From Cervus elaphus (taxonomy: Eukaryota; Chordata; Mammalia; Artiodactyla; Cervidae): a stretch of 64,000 nt of DNA. The stretch is from positions 100,265,152 through 100,329,151 of the forward strand of contig NC_057832.1 of NCBI RefSeq assembly GCF_910594005.1, given 5' to 3'. Positions 22,301 through 34,300 of the stretch are shown here, one piece after another; position 1 is the stretch's first letter; each line of letters begins with the position of its first letter. A program made the position numbers and the translations under genes. The notes beneath the pieces were generated by a model. It was not told the origin of the DNA. It saw nothing but the letters and a program-made list of their open reading frames with translations, and searched no databases.

Positions 22301-25300
22301 AGGAAGAGCTGAGCCAAGACGCTCCTGTGAACCCTGCTGTGGTTCCCTTCCTGCCACCTCCAACGCCGGCTCTCAGTACCGGGCGTCTCTCCCGGGCAGG
22401 ACTCTCCCAGAAGAACAGTTCTGGGAGAAAGTGACTACAGACCTGCCCTTGGTGAGGGTGAAGGGAGACTTCATTCCAGGCACCCCATTCTCTCCCCACC
22501 CTCACTCGTTGCTGTGTCTTAACGGCATCTTTTCTGAACATCATGAAATTCTGTTTTAATTGATCTGTCTTCCAGAATACCTGCAAGGAGCCTCTTTCCT
22601 AAAATGATTCTTGTGGGGCATCACTGGATTGGACCTCTCTGGCTGCACCCCTCTGCAGATGCTGTTGCGAACCTGCAGATTTGTATGCACACAGGTTCCT
22701 GCCCAGCCATGTTGTGCTGCCGCCAGTCTCCTCTACGGGCTCTGAGTGTGGGAACACACAGTCCCCGGAGTGCACACACTCACCGCCTGCCAGGGGATAA
22801 ACGCATTAGGTGCATTCCTTTTCATGCAAGCACAGGGGTGGGGCACTCTGGTCCATTCAAAGACCTTTCCTCCTCCTCAGGCACATCTGTTTCCTGCTCA
22901 ACATATGGGAGTAGGCTCTTTGCCCAATTAAATCCCTGACAAACATAAATGGGGAAACTCCCGTAGACAAGAGAGGCTACCACATCAAAAAATTCAGTGC
23001 TCAATTCTTATTTTCCGCCCGTGCCTGCATTTCAAAGTTTGCATTTCCCTGCGTCTGCCCTGCCCTGGAGACTCTGCATTATTTGGCAAACAGATATGAA
23101 AAGGTCTCTAAAATTTTTCTGTTGATTTTTGTGTATCAGGAGTGGCCCCAGAGGCACCTGGGAGTCTCCCTGCATCACTGGCTCCTCCGGGGCTGTCCTC
23201 TCCTGTCACCCCCAGTCTTGGATTCCCTTTAAGGACAGGGAAAGAGGAGCTTTTCACTGCCTCTTGGTAGAATGCCCTGGACTCTGGGTGCTAACCCAGT
23301 CAGGCAGGATTTTCACCAGCAACTTGCTCTGTCTGCAATGCATCAAGTACTGATTGTGGTACTTGAGATCACATTTTGGCTTCCAGGAAGCTGGGGCTGG
23401 GGGGAGGCTGCTGTTTTGAGTTGATTTATGGTGATGATGGGGGAAGGTGTCCATGAGGAGGGAAACTCAGAGGCATTAACAGGAGGGAAGGGCTTTGCAC
23501 CACTCAGTTTGCTGGCCTCCAGTCTCATGGTTTAGTTATTGACGCACAGGCCCGATTGCTTTCTGTCTTCTGGATCTTCTCACCCCAGTGTTTGGCATAG
23601 TGTCTCCTGCACGGGACCCTCAGCAACTGTGTGCTGAACGAATTGCTCTATTGGCAGGTTCAGGAAAAACGTTCCCAGAGAGACCTGATTAATACATTGG
23701 TCTTTGTCTCAAGAGTCCCCTCCCCAAACCCCTCAAGGTATAGAATCATTTGCCTTATCTATCTTTATACTCCAGCATCTACCATAGGGCCTGCCATTTA
23801 GGTAGGACTTAGAAAATGGCTTCCCTGGTAGCTCAGCTGAAAAGAATCCGCCTGCAATGCAGGAGACCCCGGTTCGATTCCTGGGTCGGGAAGATCCCTT
23901 GGAGAAGGGATAGGCTACCCACTCCAGTATTCTTGGGCTTCCCAGGTGGCTCAGACAGTAAAGAATCCACCTGCAATGCGGCAGACCTGGGTTCCATCCC
24001 TGGGTTGGGAAGATCCCCTGGAGGAGTGCATGATAACCCACTCCAGTATTCTTGCCTGGAGAATCCCATAGATAGAGGAGCCTGGTGGGCTACAGTCCAT
24101 GGGGTTGCAAAGAGTCAGACATGACTGAGTGACCAAGCACAGCACAGCGCTAGTAAATGTTACTTCACTTAATGGTTGTGAGAAGGAAAGGAAAGAGGGT
24201 ATGTTTGCTGGTTAGTACCAGGCTGAGAGAAAGTGTGAAAAACCTTGATCCCAGCTTTCACCTTGGCCGGAGATGCTGGAGATTTTTGAGGAAGGGAAGT
24301 GCCCCCTACTCCCTCCTGTCTTGTGATCAGAAAGCTGCTTGAGATAGACTAGGTGGACTCATTCATTCCACCCACAGATACAGAGATGCCAACTGTGTGC
24401 TGGGTATTAAGCAAGGTACTGGAAAAACAAAGATAAAGAAATCCAGTCCCTGTATCCAGGGGAGCTGGAGTGCTGTGGGGGTGGGGAAGCGGAGGGGAGT
24501 AAATCAGTGATTACAATGGAGTGGATGATGCGCTGATGGAGTGGAGCAGGTTGCTATGGGAGCGAGTACAAGAGGCACTGCATGGTCGCTCTGAGGCTCT
24601 GAGAAGGCGGCAATTACGGTGTGGCTGAAGAGCAGGAGAAGGGAGGGCCGGGGAGGGGAAGGGGCCCATGATTGGCAATGAGGCCAGACCAGAGCACAAA
24701 GGGCACCCTCCACCAGGTGAAAAGGTCGAGAGAAAATCCCGAAAACCGTGGGGGAGCCTTCGGAGGGCTCTGACATGATCAGATTTGCATTTAAGAAAAA
24801 TCCTTCTGACAGTGACAATGTTGACAGTGTTGAGTTGGGGACAGGAGCAGGGAGAGACTGACAGGCAGGAGGGTGGTGAGGAAATTGCAGTGGGCCAGAA
24901 AAGAAATTATCTGATTCTGAGTGAGCTCTATTTGCATTTAATTTTTCTTCACCTCCTCATTCTTTTTAGCCCTTTGGTTTTTTTTCTCTTTTTTTTTTTT
25001 CCCTGGGATGAGTCACCATGGAAAGGCTTCACTTGAGCAATCAGCTCTGTGGATTTTAATGGCTTTTTTTCTGATTACAAAATTAATAAATATTCATGGT
25101 AGATAATTCGGAAAATAGGGGAAAGCACAAAGGAGAAAACAAAAATCACCCATGCTCCGAGCACGCTCTAGAGTAAAATACAATTTAGTGTAAATACTGC
25201 TTGGCCAATTTTCCCCTCTCTCCTGGATCATTCCCATTAGCATACAAATATAGAGTTATTTCTCTCATCTTAAAAAGGTCCTCTCTTGATCCCTTCCCCC

Positions 25301-28300
25301 AACCTCCAGCTATCACCCCACTTCTCTTATTCCAAGAGCAGAACTCCGGGAAATGTTGACTCTACATGCCATCTTCATCCCTCTTCTTGGGTAAACTGTC
25401 CACCCCTAGCTTCACCCCAATTGTCACACACAGTGTCACACACAGCTCCCAGGTTCCCTCAGCAGTCAGCTCTGAGTGTGCATCATTCTTCCAGCTTTTA
25501 GCCCGACCTATCACTCTCTCCTCTCTGGAGTTCCGGGACACTGCATTCTCCTGGGTCGTCCCATCTTACTGGCTGCTCCTCTGCCCATTGTTCTCCTGTT
25601 TCCCAGCTCTGTCCTTCGACCTCTTCTCTGTCCCCTCTTTCAGGATCATGGAATTGAATACCTTCCACCTCCTGAGCACTCCCCTGTTGGTAGCTCCAGC
25701 CAGCCTCTCATATCCAATCTGAACTCCAGGCTCACATCTCTGACCATCTACTTGGCATTTCTACCTGGGTGTCTAATTGGCATCTCAGACTTCACAGGTA
25801 CAAACCCAGCTCTCCTGGCCTGCTCCTCCACAGCCTCCCCCAGTGCAGCAAATGGCAATGCCGTCCTCTCGTCCCTCAGACAAGAAACCTGGAGTCATCC
25901 TTGACTCTTTTTCTCACATCCCACAGACAGTTCTTCAGTTCAGTCCAGTCGCTCAGTCGTGTCCGACTCTTTGCGACCCCATGGACTGCAGCACACCAGG
26001 CCTCCCTGTCCATCACCAACTCCCGGAGTTTACTCAAACTCATGTCCATTGAGTCGGTGATGCCATCCAACCATCTCATCCTCTGTCGTCCCCTTCTCCT
26101 CCTGCCCCCAATCCCTCCCAACATCAGGGTCTTGTCAAACGAGTCAGCTCTTCACATCAGGTGGCCAAACTATTGGAGTTTCAGCTTCAACATCAGTCCT
26201 TCCAATGAACATTCAGGACTGATCTCCTTTAGGATGGACTGGTTTGATCTCCTTGCAGTCCAAGGGACTCTCAAGAGTCTTCTCCAACACCACAGTTCAA
26301 AAGCATCAATTCTTCTGCGCTCAGCTTTCTTTATAGTCCAACTCTCACATCCATACATGACTACTGGAGAAACCATAGCCTTGACTAGACGGATCTCTGT
26401 TGGCAAGGTAATGTCTCTGCTTTTTAATATGCTGTCTAGGTTGGTCATATAACTTTCCTTCCAAGGAGTAAGCGTCTTTTAATTTCATGGCTGCAGTTAC
26501 CATCTGCAGTGATTTTGGAGCCCCCCAAAATGAAGTCTGCCACTGTTTCCACTGTTTCTCCATCTATTTGCCATGAAGTGATGGGACCAGATGCCATGAT
26601 CTTTGTTTTCTGAATGCTGAGCTTTAAGCCAACTTTTTCACTCTGCTCTTTCACTTTCATCAAGAGGCTCTTAAGTTCTTCTTCACTTTATGCCACAAGG
26701 GTGGTGTCATCTGCATATCTGAGATTTTTGGTATTTCTCCCAGCAATCTTGATTCCAGCTTGTGTTTCATCCAGCCCAGCGTTTCTCATGATGTACTCTG
26801 CATATAAGTTAAATAAGCAGGGTGACGATATACATCCTTGACATACTCCTTTTCCTATTTGGAACCAGTCTGTTTTTCCATGTCCCGTTCTAACTATTGC
26901 TTCCTGACCTGCATACAGATTTCTCAAGAGGCAGGTCAGGTGGTCTGTCCCACAGACAGTCCATTAGCAAATCCTATCAGTTCTCCCTTCTGGTAGAGAG
27001 ATGTATCTTGCAGATCCTATGCTAGCACCATGGGTCAACACCCCATCAGCCCTCACCTGGAATATTCTAGTAGTTTCCTAACTGTTCTCCATGATTCCAC
27101 CCTTGCCTCCTTATTGCCTAGTCTCAACACAGCAGTGAGAGGTGTTCTTTAAAAGTATGCAAGTCCTGTTACATCAGTCCTCTGCTTAAAACCCTCCGTG
27201 TCTCCCCACCTCATTCACAGTAAAAGCCAAAGTCCTTAAAACTGCGATAAGGTTCTACATGATCCATGTGCTGTCCTGCACTGCTGACTCTTGCTCACTC
27301 TGCTTCAGGCACCAGCACCTTCTTGACATTCCTCCAGCTTGCCTGAGCTATCCTTGCTTCAATGCCTTTGGCTAGGATCATACCTCAGGGCCTTTGCACT
27401 TGCTGGCCCTATATTGCTGCAATGCTGATCCTGCAAATATCAGCATGTGGCTCACTCCCTCACTGCTTTCAAAACTTGACTTACATGTCAACTTTTCACC
27501 TTATGTTAAGTTGTACCTTTCTCCCACATTCCTCCAGTTCCCTCCCTCACTTTTCTTCTTGACACCGTGGCCTTCTAATATCCTATATAGTTCACTTCTT
27601 TGTCTTGTTTATCGTCTGTCTCCCCTACCAGATTGCAGGGCTCCCTGAGGGCAGGCAGTTTTGTTTTGTTGACTGCTGTGTCTTTAGTGCCCAGCATGTG
27701 CATCACAGACGTTCCTCTGCTGAATGTATGTGCATGCTAAGTCACTTCAGTCATGTCTGACTCATGGTGACCTCATGGACTGTAGCCCGCCTCTGTCCAT
27801 GGGATTCTCCAGGCAAGAGCAGTGGAGTGGGTTGCCGTGCCCTCCTCCAGGCGATCTTCCCAACCCAGGGATCAAACCCAAGTCTCTTATATCTCCTGCA
27901 CTGGCAGCTGGATTCTTTACCACTAGCACCACCTGGGGAGCCCAGTCTGCTGAATAGAAGAGATTAAAATGTGGGATTGTATTGGCTGGGGTCGGGGTGG
28001 GTGGCAGCTCTAAAGAGGAGAGAAGGCCAGGAATAGGTGAAGAAAGGAAGGAATCATGGGCAAGCCCCTGAGGGAGAGGCAGAGGCTGGCTGTCTGGGGG
28101 GTGAGGGTTGAGGAGGGTCCAGGGGGTGGGGAGACAGGGACAGAAGGGCCAGCCCCTCTGTTGGTCCTGCGGAGCGGAGGGGCAGGGACTGTCTGACTCA
28201 CCCAAGTGACCACTAATGGGAGCAAACTGCTGTCCAAGTCCTGCAGACACCAGGTTTCTGAGGAACCCAGGTTTCCTGGTTATGCCCTGTAATGACTATT

Positions 28301-31300
28301 CCACCACAGAGTCCTGGAGTCACCTCGAGTGTTACTGTTGTCCCGTTGTTGTCCCTCGTCATCATAGCTGGCATTTACTGCGTGCTAGGCAATGTTCTAA
28401 GCAGTTTACATGTATTCACCCTTCTAATCCTCACAAGAACACTTCAAGTATGTGTGAAAGTACATGTTAACATGATCTCCATTTTATGAAAGCTCAGAAA
28501 AATTCGTAATTTGGAGACCAAGGCACAGAGAACTTAGTCATTTGCCCAAGTCAGTGACAACAAAGGATTTAACCTGAGATAGCCTGACTCCAGGCCCTGG
28601 GCTCTTTACTCCTATGCCATCTGCCTCCTCAGTGGTGTCACTGTTGTTCACATGGTGTTTTAACTTTGCCTTTAGGACAGTGAAGTCCCAGTTCAGTCTT
28701 GGCTTCCGAAGGGTTCATTCTAACAACCCCAGATCTGTACCCTCCCAGCCCCACATTCCAGCATGGGCATGGACTGTGGTTGCCACCAGCCATGCAGCTA
28801 CCTCTACAGATGTTAGGCCTGCAGAAGAGGTCGGGGTGGGTGAGGAGCAGTGACTGCTGTCCTCACAGAGCCGTGTTAGAGGCGTCTCCTGTCCCCCACC
28901 CACCGCTTCTGGGAGCTGCTTCCATTTCACATCTGTGGTTGGAGAGAGCTGTGAATGCAGATTCCTTTCAGGTGTCATCCTCACCTTTGGGGCCCTCAGT
29001 CTGCTCCCCGCCCCCACCCCACCCCCCCATCTTGGAGGTGCAGTTCTTAATGTCCCCATCCTTCCTTACTCCTGTCATAAATTAATTTACACCAAGGTAT
29101 TACTTTTTCTGTCAGGTTATGGCTTCCAGGGAGGCAAATGGCTTACTTCTGAGTCTTTTTTTTCTCCAAGAAGCCTGATAGGGCTGTGGTGAGACAAGAC
29201 TGCATTCTTAGATCTCCCCTCCCCTTCCTCCCCTTCCCTCCCCTCAGCCCTGTGAAGGGAGCAAACATCTGTGTATTTCTCAGGCCAGGACAGATTCATG
29301 TTCCTGGAATCCAGGGCCCAGCTGTGAGGGCTGAGCATTTCCAATTTGTAAGCGGGTGTCACATCCATTCACAAGGCTGTGAGGGTGTTTGGAAAGTTAT
29401 TTGCAGTTGGGTGCCGAGTTCCCATTTGCCTCCAAGCTGCTGTGTAGAACAAAGGACAACCCTGTGGGAACTCTCTTCCTGTGGGTGCCCCTGGGCTGTG
29501 TAGAAAGAACTGGGTCCTCCAGTCCTGTCTTCTCTCTCCTCCATCTTCACCCACCACCTCCACCCCTAGGAAGTTAGTCCTTTAACTTCATGGCGGTGGG
29601 ACCAGCAGGGGACAGAACCGGCCTTGACTCCGGGTACGTCGGCCCGACCTGCTCTTTCTGCAGCTGCTCACTGCAGCTGGTCGTGCCTGGCCTATGGTGA
29701 CAGGCACACATCGGTCATGGGGGCTGCTGAGATTTCTGTCAATTTTCTGGGAAGAAGACAAATTTCCTTTGTTAGGACTTCCCAGGATGGTGCTTGTGCC
29801 AGTGAGGATTGGGGCTCCTCCAGCCGTCTCTCTCTAAACCAGCAATCCCTGCTTTGCCCAAGTGGGAATGTCCCCAGCCCAGCCAGTTTAGCTAGAAAAC
29901 ATCACAACTATAAACGCTACATGTGTAGTTGGTGCTCAAAAAGAAATGAGCCCCCAAACTTTGATTTCCACTCCCATTTTAAAATTTGTGAATTTGAGGA
30001 ATGTGAGTAAGCCAACAGGGGGAGTGGGGTGAGAGTGTCACCCAATAATGACCTCGGCCTCAGCAGGTGAGGATGGAGAGGGGCTGTCTTCTAGCCCTCG
30101 GACTGGAGACTCCATGGATGGCTGCTCCTTCATTTTTAGACATTGGGGCATTTTTGCCTTTATTTTAGTATTTATTCATTTAGAAGATTTTACTTACTGA
30201 AGTAATATGAGCACGTTGCCAAAAATGTAAAAATAGAGAAAAGGAAAAATTGCTTAAAATCATAAGCTTTCTATCCTAACAATCATGTTAGCATTTGGGT
30301 AAATTTTTTCTGGCATTTTACTGTCTTGTTTTCCTATGCTTGGGGTATTGCCTTTTCATTATTTTAAAGCACTTTTAAATTATAAGAATAGTATGATGGA
30401 CTTCTCACCTGTTGTTAATATTTTATACATGTGCTTTCTCTTTCTCCCTCTCTGTACAAACACATACACACACACACACACAGATGTGTGTGTGTGTGTG
30501 TGTGTGTGATTCTTATTTGCCTTTAATTTTGCTAGCCAGATGGCCTTAAGGGACATAGTGCTAGAAACTAGGATATCTGGATTTTTATCTCATCTCTGTC
30601 CCTTGTTAGCTTTGCTGTTAAGTCTGTTTATCTCTCTAGTTTGCTTTATCTCTAAAACATGAATAGTTAATTCTTGCCCTGTCATCAGGTCATAAGATCA
30701 ACTGAGATGATGAGTATTAAGATGCTTAGTAAACTAAAAGGCCCTGGCCTGAAGCAAGGCATTGTTAGGATTTACTTGTGACCCAGAGGTGCACGGATTT
30801 CCCCACTGGCTCAGTGGTGAAGAATCTGCCTGCCATTGCAGGAGACACAGGTTCAATCCCTGGGTGGAGAAGTTGCCCTGGAGAAGAAAATGGCAACCCA
30901 TTTCACTGTTCTTGCCTGGGAAATCCTGTGGACAAAGGAGCCTGGTGAGCTACAGTCCATGGGGTGGCAAAGAGTTGGACACGACTGAGTGACTAAACAA
31001 CAACCTCAGAGGGGCAAACCAGGGTGACTTTGGGTTGAGGGCCTTTGCTTTCCCTTTTGTGGCAAAGGGGCCCAGACCCCTCCCATACTGTAGTCATTGC
31101 TGAGTCCTGGGGTGTCTTCCTCCCTGGGTGACAATGTAAGGGTATGAGTTTAGGATGAAGGGCACCTGCCCGTTTCACTGACTCCAAAAGTGGGGAAAAT
31201 GCACCAGGATGATGTGGGAGGTCAATTCAACTCAGGCACTGTACTGCCCTCTTTGAGGGAAGTACCACAGAAGGACTGAGTGCCAGCTCCCAATTGCCAC

Positions 31301-34300
31301 TCAAGTAAGGAGGCTGCTTTGGCTCATCTGCACTTGTGTTTAAGAAGCAGTTAAAACGGTGAGTGAAAGACTGTTGGCACGTTAGGTAAAATGATTTGGA
31401 CAGGCTTTTCAAATGGCTTGGACGTCAGCTGTCAGGGCTACTTCCTGGAGTAGAGTGCATGATGTAGGTCAGGTGGGCCCTCTGCTCTCCCAGGGGTCAG
31501 TGTACATAGTTCAGTTTGGGCTTTCGCTCAACAGAGCGTTCACAGAGGGCAAAAGCAATGTTGGCAGCAGCCCATGAGCATCTTTTCCAAAGCACTTTGG
31601 TATCTGTTATCACATTTTATCATATTGAAATGGGCAAGGCAAGTCCCGATTTTCAAGCTGAGGAAACCGAGGTTAAGGTTCCACAGCAAGTTAGTGGCAG
31701 TGGCAGACTTAGGACCACATTCTCCAGACTCCTTGTCCTGTGCTCGTTTGGGAAAAGGCAGGATGAATGCCAGCTTGCCAAGCAGAAGAATCATCCGCAA
31801 CCTGGCATCTCCTGTTGCACAGCTCACACTCATGGTGGCTCATTCTGCTATGTCGACGCTGTCTTTGTGCAGCCAGATGAGGCAGGGCCCAGAAGTGACT
31901 TGCTGGCCCAGCCTCCCCTTCCCTTCTAGCATGTGCTTCTGCCTCCCAGGTGCTGCTGGACGAGGAGAGAGAAGCCATGGCGAAATCCCGCCGGTTGGAG
32001 CGAAGCACCAGCAGCTTCAGTTACTCCTCTTACCACACCCTGGAGGAGGTGGGTCTGCCCCGTCAGGCTCTAGACTCTGCTGTCCTCTTGGACCCTCGGG
32101 TTGTCCAGACTCAGGCCTCTGGGGCTATAGGAGACTGTGAGCTGATGCCTGGAGAGTGTAGAGCAGACACTGGGAGAAAGTTATTGATGTCTGAATAAAT
32201 AATCCTGCCTTCAAGATGCTTAGAATCTAAAAGGGGCAGGATGACGAAAAACAACACTGCAAGGACTATGAGATCTGTAAGTGGATTGAAGGGGCCAATA
32301 AAATGGAAGTAAGAGAAACTTCCAGCCAGAGACAGCCTTGCAGGCTAACCCTAGGGGACTGAGTAGGCTCAGCACGTGATGCTCTTCCAGGCAAAGGCAT
32401 AGCCCTGCACGGAGGTGAGAAGTCTGGGAATCCAGGCTGACCACAGCTCCTGCCTTAGACCTGGAGGTAGTCTTTGATTTTTGCAGTTCTTTTAGGTCCT
32501 CAAGGGAGGTGGGAAAGCATTAAAGATGGTGGTAGGATCAGGGAAGGAGAATATTCAGAGAGACCCTGGGGTTTGCTCCCTCCCGGCTTAACTGCCCATC
32601 TGAGAAACTTCATTCCTTTCAGATCTATACCTGGATTGACAACTTTGTAACTGAGCATTCAGATATTGTCTCAAAACTTCAGATTGGCCACAGCTTTGAA
32701 AATCGGTCCATCCTTGTTCTGAAGGTAAAAGCTGGCAGTGTTGACCACTAGACAGTATGCCTCTGGCATAAGACTGAGCTCATGTGGGGTTGTGACTGGG
32801 TGGGAGTCAGCCAGTCTGTTTAGGGAGAGAGATGTGCACGCTCCTGTCCTGAGGTGATGCACAAGCTTTGGGATGGTAGTGTTCAGGGACCCACCCCTTG
32901 TAGGTGTGGACAGTTGGCAGTGCAGTGACCCCGGCATGTCCTGGGTCAGGAATCTGGGCGGAGGTTTGTTAAGGAGATGGAACTGCAGAATGGCAGTCAT
33001 CACCTTGAACTTGGGATGTGAGTGTGAGTGAATCAGCATTCTTCCTGTTAACTCAGCTGCTTCATCTGGTCAATGGGAAGAGAGGTACACAGAGGCCTCA
33101 TTTACAAATGACTGAGGCCCTCTGGCTTAGGCAGCCCCACGGATAGGCCTGAGTCTATGAGGAGACCTTCTAGCCCTTCACAGAGCCCACTGGAAACACA
33201 GTTCCAGTAAACTTGGTGGCAGCAGTGCCCTTGGCCATGAAGGCGGCAGGATAGGTGGAAGTGTGAAGCATACCGGAAAACAATTCCTCGTATGTGCCCT
33301 GAAGGGCACTCGGGAGCATGGACCACGCAGGTCATTTGACACACAGCTGTCAGAGAAGACAGACACTGCTGTCCTCAGAAGTGCCCTGGGGGACTCTTCT
33401 GAAGGGTCATTTGGTCTTGGCTAACCCGGGACTTAACTTCACCTGTACCTGCTATGATTTCTCATAAGGGCTGGCTGTGTTCTCTCTGTAATGTTGTCTA
33501 AGCTCTCGCTACTCAGGGTAGCCCCTGGACCCGCAGGAGCAGAGTTTCTGAGTTTGTTAGAAATTACCAACCTCACCTCTCAGATCTACTACATCAGAAT
33601 CTGCATTTTAGTAACATCCCTGGAGGATTCACATGTCCTTGAAAGTTTGAGAAGCACTAGTCTAAAACACTTGCAGACCTGGGCAATTCTGTGTTTCTGA
33701 CTAGATCGATTTGCCCCGCAAGAGCATCACTATGTTGCCAAGGTCCCCACATGTGTGCACTTTCCATGGGCTCCTACACATGTACCTGCTCATATGACCC
33801 CCCTCTCAGGAACAGTGAGCCACCCCAGGCACTGAAGATAAATCTGGGGCCTCCTTCCAGGCAGTCTGGGGACAGCCCTGTAGCTGTTGTGGTTCAAACT
33901 TGTGTGGGGCCTGGTGCTTTTCCCCAGTTCAGCACTGGAGGTTCTCGGCGCCCGGCCATCTGGATTGATTCTGGAATCCATTCCCGGGAGTGGATCACCC
34001 ATGCCACCGGCATCTGGATTGCCAGGAAGGTCAGCATGGACCGTGGGAGCTGGGATGGGGTGGAGGGTTGGAGCGGCTCAACTATTTAAGGGCGCCTCCA
34101 GTTGAAAACTTACTTGGTTCATCTGACTTGGGGTGCTTTCTGCACACCTCTCCTGTGGAATAGCTGCCGTGTGTTCTGGCCACTTGCAGCCCAGAGCCCC
34201 CACCTTCTAGTTGTTGAAAATCCAAGCTTGCGGTTCTTCACAAGGATGAACCTGATGACCTGATGCCACCCCTGCCTGTAGCCGGTGGCTGTACCGCTGT

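Larger units (their letters stand above)
21553..31949 (+). other. CPA5: CPA5 intron 3, 10.4 kb
   Basis: Starts GTGAGG, ends CAG. It carries most of the gene's repeats: a tandem-head SINE, an L2 with nested BovB, two Bov-tA SINEs, MIR copies and a CA/TG microsatellite. 21553-23530 and 28625-30180 show nothing I recognise. CPA1 has no intron at this position. Confidence 0.85.

Noticed and set aside
22038..22586. Minus-strand open frame of 182 codons in CPA5 intron 3
   Set aside because: Low-complexity, GC-rich translation with no domain, and no splice partners or supporting context.
23819..23890. tRNA-like sequence with box A and B
   Set aside because: It is the tRNA-derived head of a SINE, not a functional tRNA gene; the same holds for the other SINE heads.
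25769..26452. Plus-strand open frame of 227 codons
   Set aside because: Runs from L2 into the antisense strand of BovB; repeat-derived, not a gene.
29624..30010. Open frame of 128 codons in CPA5 intron 3
   Set aside because: No recognisable domain; it looks like chance openness in an intron.
31574..32140. Open frame of 188 codons over CPA5 exon 4
   Set aside because: Out of frame with the carboxypeptidase exon and made of MIR and intron sequence.
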